The notes under the pieces are model-generated. The model was not told where the DNA came from, ran no database searches, and saw only the letters and a program-made list of their open reading frames with translations. From Cupriavidus pauculus (lineage in GTDB: Bacteria > Pseudomonadota > Gammaproteobacteria > Burkholderiales > Burkholderiaceae), in NCBI RefSeq assembly GCF_022179805.1, contig NZ_BPUO01000001.1:496001-560000 (forward strand): a stretch of DNA of 64,000 nucleotides. Reading direction: 5' to 3'. This document shows positions 36,052 through 45,332 of the stretch, piece by piece. Numbering within the stretch: the stretch's first letter is position 1; each line of letters begins with the position of its first letter. The position numbers and the translations under genes were made by a program.

Positions 36052-36543
36052 TCAAGCCCCCAGCGCTTTCAATGCATCGCCGGTCACGCGGCAGATGCGC
36101 CAGTCGGGCATCACGTCCGCACCCATCGCCCGGTAGAAATCGATCGACGGCTGGTTCCAGTCGAGTACCGACCATTCAAAGCGGCCGCAGTCGCGTTCGA
36201 TGGCCAGTGCCGCCAGATGGCGCAGCAGCGCCTTGCCCAGTCCGTGGCCGCGCCAGGCCGGTTCCACGAACAGGTCTTCCAGGTACAGCCCCGGCTTGGC
36301 CAGGAAGGTCGAGAAATTGTGGAAGAACAGCGCAAAGCCCACGGCGCGTTTGGTGCCGTCCTGGTCGACTTCGACGATCACGGCCTCGGCATGCGGCTTG
36401 GCGCCGAACAGCGCGTCACCAATCTTCTGCGGCGTGGCTTCCACCAGGTGCGTGAGCTTTTCGTACTCGGCCAGATTCGAAATCAGGCGGAACAGCGTGT
36501 CGCTGTCGGCGGGTGTGGCGGGGCGGATCGAGAAGGCAGTCAT
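36052..36543 (-). CDS. GNAT N-acetyltransferase (diamine/SSAT-like)
   Basis: A 163-residue cytoplasmic acetyltransferase using acetyl-CoA. The core reads FHNFSTFLAKPGLYLEDLFVEPAWRGHGLGKALL (about residues 73-106), containing the RGxGxG/A loop that binds the CoA pyrophosphate, then FEWSVLDWNQPSIDFYRAMGA. The NFSTF...GLYLEDLFV and EWxVLDWN pattern resembles spermidine/spermine-type acetyltransferases, so a polyamine or amino compound may be the substrate. It follows miaA on the same strand after a 52 bp gap containing a hairpin. Confidence 0.85.
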   Translation of the reverse strand: MTAFSIRPATPADSDTLFRLISNLAEYEKLTHLVEATPQKIGDALFGAKPHAEAVIVEVDQDGTKRAVGFALFFHNFSTFLAKPGLYLEDLFVEPAWRGHGLGKALLRHLAALAIERDCGRFEWSVLDWNQPSIDFYRAMGADVMPDWRICRVTGDALKALGA

Positions 36544-36562
36544 CGCAAATCGTTTAGATAAA

Positions 36563-36584
36563 GTGAACGACGATTATCGTTCAC
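36563..36584. promoter_or_regulatory. hairpin between miaA and the GNAT gene
   Basis: A perfect 8-bp inverted repeat GTGAACGA / TCGTTCAC around CGATTA. On the minus strand it is followed by TTTATCT, so it may be a weak terminator of miaA or an operator for the GNAT gene. Confidence 0.45.
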
Positions 36585-36595
36585 GCCGCAAGCGA

Positions 36596-37549
36596 TCACC
36601 ACCCCGCAGCGTTGGCCACCTGCATGACGTAGTCGGATGCCAGGCAATCGACGCTGACGCGCTCCGGCGTGCTGCGCAGCCAGGTCAGTTGCCGCTTGCA
36701 GAGCTGCCGCGTGGCGGCGATGCCGCGCTCGCGCATGGTGGCGGTGTCGCAGTCGCCGTCCAGGTATTCCCACATCTGCCGATACCCCACGCAGCGCATC
36801 GACGGCAGCCCCAGGTGCAGGTCGCCGCGCGCGCGCAGGCGCTTGACCTCGTCGATGAAGCCGCCCGCGAGCATGACGTCGAAGCGATGTGCGATGCGGG
36901 CATGCAGCGCCGCGCGGTCCGAGGGCTCCAGCGCGATCACCCGAAAGCGCGCGTCGGCCGCGCCGGTGAACGTGCGGGCGTCGGCCTGGCGCGTCAGCAG
37001 CGCCGACATCGGTTCGCCGCTCAGGCGATGGATTTCCAGTGCACGCTGGATGCGTTGCGCATCGTTGGGCGCCAGGCGCGCGGCCGTTACCGGATCCACC
37101 TCGGCCAACATCGCGTGCAGCGCCGGCCAGCCGCGTTCGGCGGCCAGCGCATCGAGCTCGGCGCGCACCTCCGGATCGGCTTGCGGCAGATCGTTCAGGC
37201 CCTGCGTCAGCGCCTTGTAGTAGAGCATCGTGCCGCCCACGATCAGTGGCGTGTGCCCGCGTGCGCGGATCTCGCCGATCAGGCGCTCGGCGTCGGTCAC
37301 GAATTGCGCGGCCGAATAGCTGTCGAGCGGATCGATGATGTCGATCAGGTGATGCGGCACGCTGGCCAGTTCCGCCGGGGTGGGCTTGGCCGTGCCGATA
37401 TCCATGTCGCGATAGACCAGCGCGGAGTCCAGGCTGATGATTTCCACCGCGCGGCGCTTGGCCAGTTCCAGCGCGGCCGCGGTCTTGCCCGAGGCGGTAG
37501 GGCCAAGCAGGCAGACGACGGGATCGGAGGGCGGTGCGGACATCGACAT
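36596..37549 (-). CDS. miaA: tRNA dimethylallyltransferase
   Basis: A 317-residue enzyme that adds an isopentenyl group to A37 of tRNAs reading UNN codons. The P-loop [18 protein letters not shown] is near residues 14-31, [16 protein letters not shown] near 41, and [17 protein letters not shown] near 100. The C-terminal part has [14 protein letters not shown] near 256 and KRQLTWLR near 290. Two ATG codons in a row (MSMS) leave a two-residue uncertainty in the start. mutL lies 19 bp upstream, so both are probably co-transcribed, as in many proteobacteria. Confidence 0.96.
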   Translation of the reverse strand: MSMSAPPSDPVVCLLGPTASGKTAAALELAKRRAVEIISLDSALVYRDMDIGTAKPTPAELASVPHHLIDIIDPLDSYSAAQFVTDAERLIGEIRARGHTPLIVGGTMLYYKALTQGLNDLPQADPEVRAELDALAAERGWPALHAMLAEVDPVTAARLAPNDAQRIQRALEIHRLSGEPMSALLTRQADARTFTGAADARFRVIALEPSDRAALHARIAHRFDVMLAGGFIDEVKRLRARGDLHLGLPSMRCVGYRQMWEYLDGDCDTATMRERGIAATRQLCKRQLTWLRSTPERVSVDCLASDYVMQVANAAGW

Positions 37550-37568
37550 CGTGAAGGGAAGAGCGGGC

Positions 37569-39578
37569 TTACTGGCCGCGCAGGAACAGGCGGTCGAGTT
37601 CGGTCACGGTGAGCTGCACCCATGTGGGGCGGCCGTGATTGCACTGGTCGGCGCGCTCGGTCTGCTCCATCTGGCGCAGCAGCGCGTTCATCTCTTCGAC
37701 GGTCAGCTTGCGGTTGGCGCGCACGGCGCTGTGGCAGGCCAGCGTGGCCAGCAGTTCGTTCTGCCGCTCGGCCAGCACGCGCGACCCGCCGTAGGACTGG
37801 AGATCGCGCAGCACGTCGCGCGCCAATGCCTCGGCATCGGCTTGCCTGAGCAGCGCGGGAATCGCGCGCACGGCCAGCGTGGTGGGCGACACCGGTGCGA
37901 TGTCGAATCCCAGCAGTTGCAGCGTTTCCCGGTGTTCCTCGGCCGCGCCGATTTCCACCGGATTGGCCGGCAGCGTGACCGGAATCAGAAGCGGCTGTAC
38001 GGCCAGCTCGCGGGCATCGAGACCGGTCTTGATCTGCTCGTACAGGATGCGCTCGTGGGCGGCGTGCATGTCCACCAGCACCAGGCCGCGTGCGTTCTGC
38101 GCCAGCACGTAGATGCCGTGCAACTGGGCAATCGCGTAGCCGAGCGGATGTTCGGCATCGGCATCGCCCGAGTCCGCGGCCGGGAATGCCGAGGTGCCTG
38201 CCGGCAGGCGGTCGAGCAGGCTGGGCGGTTCGTCGGCACGGGCGGCCTGGGCGTCGGCCAGCCATGCCGGCGGTTGTCCCGACAGTTGTCCCGACGGCTG
38301 CCATGGCCGCGCGGGATTGGACGCGTCGCCCGACGTGGCCTCGCGCACCATGCCCAAGTAAGCCTGGCGCGGCTGGGCGATGCCGAGTTCGGTCTGGCGC
38401 GCGGCCGAATAGTTGATCCATTGCGGCGCGGCACCCGGTACGCCCGGACCGGGCGTACCCGGACGGGCCGACGGCATCGGCACCAGGCCGGCACCATCGC
38501 CAGTATCGGAATGCAGGCTGTCGCCCTGTTCGCCGGCCTGGCGCGCCAGGCATCGCTGCACTGCGTGATAGACGAACTGGTGCACCGCGCGCGATTCGCG
38601 GAATCGCACCTCGATCTTCGACGGGTGCACGTTCACATCGACCAGTTCGGGCGGCAGGTCCAGGCAGATCACGTACGACGGGAAGCGGTCGCCATGCAGC
38701 ACGTCCTGATAGGCGCTGCGCACGGCGTGGTTCAGCAGCTTGTCGCGCACAAAGCGGCCGTTGACGAAGAAATACTGCTGGTCGGGCCGTCCGCGCGAGG
38801 CGGTGGGCAGGCCGGCAAAGCCGTACAGGTGCAGCGCGTCGGCGTCCTCGTCCAGCGGCAGCCGCGCACGCGCAAAGTCGCCGCCCAGCACCTGCGCCGT
38901 GCGCGTGGACACATCGCCGGCATTCCAGTGTTCCAGCGGCTTGCCGTTATGGTGGACCGAGATCGTGACGTCGGGCCGCGCCAGTGCGGCGCGCCGGATC
39001 ATCTCCAGGCAGTGCCCCAGCTCGGTTTGTTCCGATTTGAGGAACTTTCGGCGCGCTGGCGTGTTGAAGTACAGGTGCTGCACATCGATCATCGTGCCGA
39101 CGCCGCCCGAGGCAGGCTGCAACTGGCCGCTGTCGGCGCTGATCTGCGTGGCATGCTGGGCGTTGGCGGTGCGGCTGGTCAGCACCAGGTGGGACACCGA
39201 GGCGATCGAGGCCAGTGCCTCGCCACGGAAGCCGAGCGTCAGCACCGATTCGAGTTCGTCGAGAGAGGCGATCTTGCTGGTGGCGTGGCGCATCAGCGCA
39301 ACGGGCAGTTCGTCGGCGGGAATGCCGCAGCCGTTGTCCGTGATGACGATGCGCCGCACGCCGCCTTCCTCAAGCCGGATGCCAAGCTGGGTGGCGCCGG
39401 CATCCAGGGCGTTTTCAAGCAGTTCCTTGACCACCGACGCGGGCCGTTCCACCACCTCGCCGGCGGCGATCTGGCTGATCAGTTGATCGGGCAACGGACG
39501 GATGGGACGGCCAGGCTGGGTGGTGCGAAGACTGGCCGCAGTGGATGCGGTATCGGGCTGGATGGCGTCGGCGGGCAT
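37569..39578 (-). CDS. mutL: DNA mismatch repair protein MutL, endonuclease type
   Basis: A 669-residue mismatch repair ATPase. The N-terminal GHKL domain has [26 protein letters not shown] near residue 33, [12 protein letters not shown] near 80 and [14 protein letters not shown] near 113. The C-terminal dimerisation domain carries the metal-binding endonuclease motif [12 protein letters not shown] (503-514) and a CNHGRP motif (646-651), both absent in E. coli MutL. The middle linker is proline/alanine rich. The ATG at 39578 is preferred to an upstream GTG because it leaves a normal N-terminal leader. Confidence 0.95.
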   Translation of the reverse strand: MPADAIQPDTASTAASLRTTQPGRPIRPLPDQLISQIAAGEVVERPASVVKELLENALDAGATQLGIRLEEGGVRRIVITDNGCGIPADELPVALMRHATSKIASLDELESVLTLGFRGEALASIASVSHLVLTSRTANAQHATQISADSGQLQPASGGVGTMIDVQHLYFNTPARRKFLKSEQTELGHCLEMIRRAALARPDVTISVHHNGKPLEHWNAGDVSTRTAQVLGGDFARARLPLDEDADALHLYGFAGLPTASRGRPDQQYFFVNGRFVRDKLLNHAVRSAYQDVLHGDRFPSYVICLDLPPELVDVNVHPSKIEVRFRESRAVHQFVYHAVQRCLARQAGEQGDSLHSDTGDGAGLVPMPSARPGTPGPGVPGAAPQWINYSAARQTELGIAQPRQAYLGMVREATSGDASNPARPWQPSGQLSGQPPAWLADAQAARADEPPSLLDRLPAGTSAFPAADSGDADAEHPLGYAIAQLHGIYVLAQNARGLVLVDMHAAHERILYEQIKTGLDARELAVQPLLIPVTLPANPVEIGAAEEHRETLQLLGFDIAPVSPTTLAVRAIPALLRQADAEALARDVLRDLQSYGGSRVLAERQNELLATLACHSAVRANRKLTVEEMNALLRQMEQTERADQCNHGRPTWVQLTVTELDRLFLRGQ

Positions 39579-39691
39579 GCGGGCGATTATACGTGCGGGT
39601 GGACACCTTTCAGGCACAAGTCCGGCCCGTGAGTGACGGATTGGCGCAATGGCTCTTGTATGATGTGGGCCTTCATTGAGAGAGGACTAAC

Positions 39692-40357
39692 TTGGATACC
39701 GTATTGCATCTGATCGACATGGTGCTCCACGTCGACAAATTCCTGGGGCAGTTCGTCCTCGACTATGGCGTCTGGGTCTACGGCATCCTGTTTGCCATCG
39801 TGTTCGCCGAAACCGGGCTGGTGGTGCTGCCGTTCCTGCCCGGCGATTCGCTGCTGTTCATTGCCGGCGCCATGTGCGCGGCTGGCGCAATGAACGAATG
39901 GATGCTGTCGGGCCTGCTGTTCGTGGCGGCCGTGGTGGGCAATACCGTGAACTACTTTGTCGGCAGCTGGGTCGGGCCCAAGGTGTTCGACCATCACTGG
40001 CGCTTCCTGGACCAGCAGGCGCTGCGCAAGACGCATGATTTCTACGAGCGCCACGGCGGCAAGACGCTGGTGATGGCTCGTTTCATCCCGATCGTGCGCA
40101 CGTTCGCGCCGTTTGTGGCGGGTGTGTCGCAGATGACGTTTGCGCGCTTCCAGCTGTTCAATGTGATCGGTGCCGCCACGTGGGTGTTCGGCCTGGTGTT
40201 CGCCGGCTACTTCTTCGGCAACCTGCCGTTCATCAAGCAGTACCTGAACCTGATCGTGCTGGCTGGCATTGGCGCGGCCGTGGTGCCGCTGGTGCTGGGC
40301 GGGCTGTGGAAGCTGGTGCGCGGCACGCGCAACCGTCCGGCTGACCGCAAGCCCTGA
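39692..40357 (+). CDS. DedA family membrane protein
   Basis: A 221-residue inner-membrane protein of the DedA/VTT family, linked in other bacteria to undecaprenyl-phosphate or phospholipid translocation and membrane potential. It has the re-entrant loop LPFLPGDSLLFIAGAM near residue 46 and the arginine/proline motif MARFIPIVRTFAPFVAGVSQM near 129-149, plus about four helices. Translation is assigned to TTG at 39692 because AGAGAGGA lies 6 bp before it; the next ATG, 27 bp later, lacks a site. A TATGAT at 39659 is a possible -10 box. Confidence 0.92.
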   Translation: MDTVLHLIDMVLHVDKFLGQFVLDYGVWVYGILFAIVFAETGLVVLPFLPGDSLLFIAGAMCAAGAMNEWMLSGLLFVAAVVGNTVNYFVGSWVGPKVFDHHWRFLDQQALRKTHDFYERHGGKTLVMARFIPIVRTFAPFVAGVSQMTFARFQLFNVIGAATWVFGLVFAGYFFGNLPFIKQYLNLIVLAGIGAAVVPLVLGGLWKLVRGTRNRPADRKP

Positions 40358-40382
40358 GGCGCGACGCGCCCCAGGCGAGCCG

Positions 40383-41231
40383 TTAGCTGAGGCTGCGGCT
40401 CATCATCCTCAACGCCGGCATGCGATCTCGGATCTGCGTGGTGTCGGCGGCATCGGGGCGGGCCTGGACATAGGCTTCCAGGTCTTCCAGTGCCGGCCGG
40501 AAGCATTCCAGGTTGGCATAGGCCAGGCCCCGGTCGCGCACTTCCTCGATGGAATCGGGCAGCAGGATCACCAGGCGGTTCTGTACCGCCAGCAGCCGCT
40601 GCCAGCGCGATTCCTGCAGATAGATCGCCTTCAGGTTGCGCAGCATGCGCGCGACGATCTCGCGATGGCCGGCCACCTGCAGGAACAGCCCTAGCGGCAC
40701 CTCGTTCGAATCCGTGATGCCCTCGTGCTCCAGCCAGGGGTCGAGCATTTCCTGAAGTTGTTCCCGCGACAGCGTCTCGCCGGTCAGGGGGTCGAGCACG
40801 ACCTCGCCGGCAGGTATCGTCATGCGCACCAGAAAGTGGTTCGGAAACGATACGCCCTTCAGCGGCAACCCGATCTGCTGGCCAAGTTCCATGTAGAGCA
40901 CGGCCAGCGAAATGGGAATGCCGCGGCGCTGCTTGAGCACCACGTTCAGGTACGAGTTTTCGGGGTCGTAGTAGTCGTTCGCGTTGGGCCCGAAGCCCAG
41001 GTCGCGAAAGAAGAAATGGTTCAGCAGGCGCAGCCGCTGGATGGCCGGCGTGCCTTCGGCGATCCGCCGCTTGAGGCGCACCGCCAGCACATCGAGCGCG
41101 GCCAGTTCCGCCTGCAGGTCCAGGTCCGGATAGGCGTCCTGGGCGATTGCGAGTGCGGTCTCGGTCAGCGGGATCGCATCGTCGTCGGCCACGAGACTGG
41201 CGAAGTAATCCAGGACTTTCGTGGAGGTCAT
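40383..41231 (-). CDS. SirB1 family protein (transglutaminase-like, TPR)
   Basis: A 282-residue cytoplasmic protein of the SirB1/YchA family. The transglutaminase-like core shows NDYYDPENSYLNVVLKQRRGIPISLAVLYMELGQQIGLPLKGVSFPNHFLVR (about residues 88-140), and a TPR-like C-terminal segment ends LAYANLECFRPALEDLEAYVQ. The family has no proven reaction. The ATG at 41231 is preferred; an upstream in-frame extension runs back over the end of murJ. The stop of murJ is 16 bp upstream, so the two are likely co-transcribed. Confidence 0.88.
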   Translation of the reverse strand: MTSTKVLDYFASLVADDDAIPLTETALAIAQDAYPDLDLQAELAALDVLAVRLKRRIAEGTPAIQRLRLLNHFFFRDLGFGPNANDYYDPENSYLNVVLKQRRGIPISLAVLYMELGQQIGLPLKGVSFPNHFLVRMTIPAGEVVLDPLTGETLSREQLQEMLDPWLEHEGITDSNEVPLGLFLQVAGHREIVARMLRNLKAIYLQESRWQRLLAVQNRLVILLPDSIEEVRDRGLAYANLECFRPALEDLEAYVQARPDAADTTQIRDRMPALRMMSRSLS

Positions 41232-41247
41232 GGGGCGGTATTCCTGA

Positions 41248-42798
41248 CTAGCCGGCGCGGCGCCGGAAGGCCGCGTAGCGCAGGCCCATGAGCCACAGTG
41301 TACCGAAGTAGACCGTTGCCGCAAGTACCATGCAGGCGGCCATCAGCGCGATGCGCAGCCACGGCGTGGCACCCATCCCCACCCAGTCGAAATTCCGCGC
41401 AAACCACAGCAGCATGCCCGACAGGATCAGCATGGCGGCCACCAGCCGCAGCAGGAACATGCCCCAGCCCGGCGCCGGATGATAGAAGCCACGCCGGCGC
41501 AGGCCAAAGAACAGCAGCAGCGCGTTGACAGTGGCGCCGAAACTGATCGACAGCGGCAGGCCCGCATGGCCGAGCATCGGCACGAACACCAGGTTCGAGA
41601 GTTGCGTGATGATCAGCACCAGGATCGCGATCTTCACCGGCGTGCGGATGTCCTGGCGCGCGTAGAAGCCCGGCGTCAGGATCTTGATCAGGCAGAGCGC
41701 CAGCAGGCCCAGGCCATAGGTGGCCAGCGCCTGGCGGGTCATTTCCACGGCATGCGCGTCAAAGCGCCCGTAGTTGAACAGGACCGAAGTGAGCGGGGTG
41801 CCGAACAGCATCAGGCCGGCCGCGCAGGGCAGGGCCAGCAGGAAGGTCAGGCGCAGGCCCCAGTCGAGCAGGCCCGAGTATTCTTCGCGGTTGTCGTTGG
41901 CATTGGCGCGCGACAGGCTTGGCAGCAGGATGGTGCTCAGCGCCACGGCCAGCAGCGCCGTCGGGAATTCCATCAGCCGGTCGGCATAGGTGATGTACGA
42001 CACCGCGCCCGCGCCCAGCCGCGAGGCGATATTGGTATTGATGATCAGGCTGATCTGCGCCACGGAAACGGCCAGCAGGGCCGGTGCCATCTGCTTGACC
42101 ACGCGGCGCACGCCCTGGTTGGCCCAGGCCGCGCGCAGGTTCAGCGACACGCGCGGCAGCACGCCCAGCTTGCGCATCGCAGGTATCTGGATCGCCAGTT
42201 GCAGCACGCCGCCCACCAGCACCCCCCACGCCTGCGCGTAGATTGGCTGCTGCATGTGCGGGCCCACCCAGAGCGCGGCCACGATCAGGCAGACGTTGAG
42301 CAGCACGGGCGTGAACGCCGGCACCGCGAAGTTGCGCCACGTGTTCAGGATGCCCGACGCCAGCGCCACCATCGAGATCAGGCCGATGTACGGAAACATC
42401 ACGCGCGTCATGAAGACCGCCGAGTCGTAGGTCTCGGCATCGCCGCGGAAGCCCGTGGCCACCACCGTCATGACGATCGGCGCTGCAATCACGCCCAGCA
42501 GCGACACCGCCGCCAGCACCCAGGCCATGACCGTGGCCACGGCGTCGATCAGACGGTGGGTTTCCTCGTCGCCGCGCTTGCCGTGGTATTCGTTCAGGAT
42601 CGGCACGAAAGCCTGCGAGAACGCGCCTTCGCCAAAGATGCGGCGCAGCAGGTTGGGGATGCGGAACGCCACGTTGAAGGCGTCGGTCATGTCCGAGGCG
42701 CCAAACGCCCGGGCAATCAGGATTTCGCGCACCAGGCCGGTGATGCGCGAAAGCATCGTCAGGCTGCTGATGGTGGCAAGCGCTTTGAGCAGGTTCAA
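41248..42798 (-). CDS. murJ: lipid II flippase MurJ
   Basis: A 516-residue, roughly 14-helix inner-membrane flippase of the MOP exporter family that moves lipid II outward for cell wall synthesis. It starts NLLKALATISSLTMLSRITGLVREILIARAFG, with the conserved arginines of helix 1, then DAFNVAFRIPNLLRRIFGEGAFSQAFVPI and, in the middle, SYITYADRLMEFP. The first conserved codon is a TTG at 42798; a GTG at 42897 would add 33 unrelated residues. A TATAAT box on its strand (42933-42938) gives a leader long enough for either start. It diverges from rpsT. Confidence 0.93.
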   Translation of the reverse strand: MNLLKALATISSLTMLSRITGLVREILIARAFGASDMTDAFNVAFRIPNLLRRIFGEGAFSQAFVPILNEYHGKRGDEETHRLIDAVATVMAWVLAAVSLLGVIAAPIVMTVVATGFRGDAETYDSAVFMTRVMFPYIGLISMVALASGILNTWRNFAVPAFTPVLLNVCLIVAALWVGPHMQQPIYAQAWGVLVGGVLQLAIQIPAMRKLGVLPRVSLNLRAAWANQGVRRVVKQMAPALLAVSVAQISLIINTNIASRLGAGAVSYITYADRLMEFPTALLAVALSTILLPSLSRANANDNREEYSGLLDWGLRLTFLLALPCAAGLMLFGTPLTSVLFNYGRFDAHAVEMTRQALATYGLGLLALCLIKILTPGFYARQDIRTPVKIAILVLIITQLSNLVFVPMLGHAGLPLSISFGATVNALLLFFGLRRRGFYHPAPGWGMFLLRLVAAMLILSGMLLWFARNFDWVGMGATPWLRIALMAACMVLAATVYFGTLWLMGLRYAAFRRRAG

Positions 42799-42928
42799 GG
42801 TGGTATTCGGGGAAAGCTTTGGGCCGGCTGGCTGTGCAGCCAGGGCGGATACGGCGTTCAGACGTCCGTTTGGCCCCAAAAGTTGCCGCGGCGCCACGAT
42901 GGTTCGGCTAGGCGGCGCCGGATGTGGC

Positions 42929-43020
42929 GCTTATTATACGGATCGGCCGTCGCAGGGCGACCGTTGTCAGGGGTATACGAAACGCCCTTGCCTGCGCCGC
43001 CGGCATGTGTGTATAATCGC
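42929..43020. promoter_or_regulatory. divergent murJ / rpsT promoters
   Basis: On the plus strand TTGCCT (42988-42993) and TATAAT (43012-43017) with an 18 bp spacer form the rpsT promoter, leaving a leader of about 125 nt. On the minus strand TATAAT (42933-42938) serves murJ, without a clear -35. Confidence 0.65.
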
Positions 43021-43150
43021 CGATTCGCAAGGACAGTCGCGTCCAGGATTCGTTTGTCGAAACATCCCGGGTCGCAAGATGTGACTTAATTGTTGCGTCC
43101 CAATTTATTGCGTCGCCCCGGGCGCGCATTCTGAATTCAGGAAGAGATAC

Positions 43151-43417
43151 ATGGCAAATTCCGCACAAGCTCGCAAGCGCGCGCGCCAAGCCGTCGCCGC
43201 GAACGCCCACAACTCCAGCCTGCGCTCGCGTCTGCGCACCGCCGTCAAGGCAGTTCGCAAGGCCATCGACGCTGGTGACAAGGCCGCCGCTGCCGAGATT
43301 TTCAAGCAGTCGCAAACGATCATCGACAGCATCGCTGACAAGAAGATCGTGCACAAGAACAAGGCTGCACGTCACAAGTCGCGCCTGTCGGCTGCCATCA
43401 AGTCGATGGCTGTCTGA
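43151..43417 (+). CDS. rpsT: 30S ribosomal protein S20
   Basis: An 88-residue basic, helical protein that binds 16S rRNA early in small-subunit assembly. It starts [30 protein letters not shown], the typical S20 N-terminus, and contains the central [23 protein letters not shown] and the C-terminal [24 protein letters not shown] precedes the ATG. It has its own promoter with a long leader, which in other bacteria allows S20 autocontrol, and its own terminator. Confidence 0.98.
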   Translation: MANSAQARKRARQAVAANAHNSSLRSRLRTAVKAVRKAIDAGDKAAAAEIFKQSQTIIDSIADKKIVHKNKAARHKSRLSAAIKSMAV

Positions 43418-43453
43418 TAACTGCCCGGCCACCTCGGTGGCCAGCAGGACAAG

Positions 43454-43481
43454 AAGCTCGTCTCCGGACGGGCTTTTTTGT
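43454..43481 (+). terminator. intrinsic terminator of rpsT
   Basis: Stem AAGCTCGTC / GACGGGCTT (one G-U pair) with TCCG loop, then TTTTT. Confidence 0.85.
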
Positions 43482-43520
43482 TTTCTGCGTCCCGGTTAGC
43501 CTGGCTGGCAATCCGGGCAA

Positions 43521-43547
43521 CAAAAAACCCGGCTCAGGCCGGGTTTG
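43521..43547 (-). terminator. intrinsic terminator of the DUF3579 gene
   Basis: Stem AAACCCGGC / GCCGGGTTT around TCAG; on the minus strand it ends in a U-rich tract (TTTTTTG). Confidence 0.85.
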
Positions 43548-43567
43548 TCTTGGGTGCGCAGGTGGCT

Positions 43568-43873
43568 TCAGCGGTCGAACGAGCAGGCCTCGACGACCTG
43601 GAGGTTGTTGTCGCGCGCGAAGTTCAGCACGAAATCCAGCGCCTTCGGTTCGATGTCGCGCAGCCGCGTGTCCACCACCACGTTCTTCACACCCGCCACG
43701 ATCACCGGCCGCACGTACGGCGAGTAGGTCAGGCGAGGATCCCCGGTATCGCCCTCGGGGCGAAATTGCGCCATCACGCCACACAGCCGTTCGGCCCAGT
43801 CGCTGGGGCGGAAGGTCTTGCCTTCCTTCGTAACGCCTTGGATGAAATATTCGCGAACTTGGGGGGTGGTCAT
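43568..43873 (-). CDS. DUF3579 protein
   Basis: A 101-residue cytoplasmic protein of the DUF3579 family, found mainly in beta-proteobacteria and without known function. It reads REYFIQGVTKEGKTFRPSDWAERLCGVMAQF near the start, then a central YSPYVRPVIVAGVKNVVVD and a helical C-terminus. The ATG at 43873 is chosen because the conserved region begins at once; longer readings cover low-complexity intergenic DNA. The position between rpsT and argF is conserved in relatives, as far as I recall. Confidence 0.82.
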   Translation of the reverse strand: MTTPQVREYFIQGVTKEGKTFRPSDWAERLCGVMAQFRPEGDTGDPRLTYSPYVRPVIVAGVKNVVVDTRLRDIEPKALDFVLNFARDNNLQVVEACSFDR

Positions 43874-44074
43874 GGGACTGCGGGGATCTGCTTTGTGACT
43901 CGACGGTAAACCCGTTTCAACGGGGCGCCCGTTTGACGCATCCGGCAGGCGATTGGTTCGCACATATCCGGGATGGGGCCAGCGGGGCGGTGGTGTCGAC
44001 GGGGGCACTTTTGATGCCGGCGGCGGGCAGTGGCATGGGTATGCCGGGCCCCGCGTGAATCAGCGAGTATTATA

Positions 44075-44086
44075 TCTTATATAAGA
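44075..44086. promoter_or_regulatory. palindrome TCTTATATAAGA upstream of argF
   Basis: A perfect 12-bp AT-rich palindrome in otherwise GC-rich DNA. ATAAGAC occurs at 44081 and again 13 bp later at 44094. It looks like a regulator site; the protein is unknown. Confidence 0.5.
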
Positions 44087-44175
44087 CTTGCGCATAAGAC
44101 GAAATCCTGTCGGGAACCTGTCAACGGCGGCCCTGTACGGCGTCTGACCGCCATCAGGAGGTTAACGGCGCGGGC

Positions 44176-44221
44176 TCGCCAAAGCTGGAATAATCCCTTA
44201 TGATCTTTGCAATTACATTGC
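44176..44221 (+). promoter_or_regulatory. argF promoter with start-site inverted repeat
   Basis: TCGCCA (44176-44181), a 17 bp spacer and TATGAT (44199-44204) predict transcription from about 44211. A perfect inverted repeat GCAAT-TAC-ATTGC (44209-44221) covers that start, a natural place for an arginine-type repressor. The leader to argF is about 115 nt. Apart from this and the palindrome at 44075, the 451 bp DUF3579-argF gap shows nothing further. Confidence 0.5.
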
Positions 44222-44324
44222 GTAAGCGACGCGAAAGGCGGCTCCGCGACACGCTCCGACCCTGACGGATTGCCATCCCGCGCAATCGGGTCGCGTGTCC
44301 AAAGCGAGTCGCCTTCTTTGTTTT

Positions 44325-45248
44325 ATGAGCCCAACCCCGATCAAGCATTACCTCCAGTTCAGCGACCTAGGTGCCGACGAATATGCGTACCTGCTGGACC
44401 GCGCGAGGATCCTGAAGGCGAAGTTCAAGAACTACGAGACATGGCACCCGCTGCACGACCGCACGCTGGCCATGATCTTCGAAAAGAATTCCACGCGTAC
44501 GCGCCTGTCGTTCGAGGCTGGTGTGCATCAGTTGGGCGGCCACGCCGTGTTCCTGAACACGCGCGATTCGCAGCTCGGCCGCGGTGAGCCGATCGAGGAC
44601 GCCGCGCAGGTGATCTCGCGCATGGTGGACATCATCATGATCCGCACCTACGGGCAGGAGATCATCGAGCGATTCGCCGCCCATTCGCGCGTGCCGGTGA
44701 TCAACGGGCTGACCAACGAATACCATCCCTGCCAGGTGCTGGCCGACATCTTCACGTACATCGAGCAGCGCGGCAGCATCGCCGGCAAGACCGTGGCGTG
44801 GATTGGCGATGCCAACAACATGGCGTACACCTGGATCCAGGCCGCCGAGCGCCTCGACTTCACGTTCACGTTCTCGGCGCCCCCGGGCTACCAGCTCGAT
44901 CCGGCCATGGTGCCGGCCTCGGCGGTCTCGCGCGTAAAGGTCTTCGAGAATCCGCTGGACGCCTGCCAGGGCGCGCACCTGGTCACCACTGACGTCTGGA
45001 CCAGCATGGGCTTCGAGGCCGAGAACGAAGCGCGCAAGCGTGCGTTCAAGGACTGGATGGTGACCACGGCCATGATGGACCGTGCCGCCGACGATGCGTT
45101 GTTCATGCACTGCCTGCCCGCGCACCGTGGCGAGGAAGTGGAGGCCGCCGTGATCGACGGTCCGCGCAGCGTGGTCTGGGAAGAAGCCGAGAACCGCCTG
45201 CACGTGCAGAAAGCGCTGATGGAATACCTGCTCTGCGGCCGCTACTAG
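44325..45248 (+). CDS. argF: ornithine carbamoyltransferase
   Basis: A 307-residue enzyme joining ornithine and carbamoyl phosphate to give citrulline in arginine synthesis. The carbamoyl phosphate site is FEKNSTRTRLSFEAG near residues 51-65, with RTYGQEIIERFA near 107 and HPCQVLADIFT near 134. The ornithine motif is MHCLPAHRGEEV near 265. The ATG giving MSPTPIKHYL is the usual start; an upstream in-frame GTG would add ten residues. The gene is single, with an inverted repeat at the promoter and a terminator after it. Confidence 0.96.
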   Translation: MSPTPIKHYLQFSDLGADEYAYLLDRARILKAKFKNYETWHPLHDRTLAMIFEKNSTRTRLSFEAGVHQLGGHAVFLNTRDSQLGRGEPIEDAAQVISRMVDIIMIRTYGQEIIERFAAHSRVPVINGLTNEYHPCQVLADIFTYIEQRGSIAGKTVAWIGDANNMAYTWIQAAERLDFTFTFSAPPGYQLDPAMVPASAVSRVKVFENPLDACQGAHLVTTDVWTSMGFEAENEARKRAFKDWMVTTAMMDRAADDALFMHCLPAHRGEEVEAAVIDGPRSVVWEEAENRLHVQKALMEYLLCGRY

Positions 45249-45266
45249 GCAGCCGTCGGAGTCAAC

Positions 45267-45296
45267 AAAAGGGGGCCGCGAGGGCTCCCTTTTTTA
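45267..45296 (+). terminator. intrinsic terminator of argF
   Basis: AAAAGGGGGCC pairs with GGGCTCCCTTTT over a GCGA loop with a small imperfection, followed by TTTT. Confidence 0.75.
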
Positions 45297-45332
45297 CGTC
45301 TTTGAGAAACCGAAAGATCCGAGGAGAGTGAG

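Noticed and set aside
40700-40715. tRNA T-loop-like GTTCGAATCC
   Set aside because: It lies within the SirB1 coding sequence and no acceptor stem or anticodon arm surrounds it.
42799-42897. 33-residue N-terminal extension of MurJ from a GTG
   Set aside because: The extension is unlike MurJ proteins, which begin at NLLKALATISS; the TTG at 42798 fits the family better.
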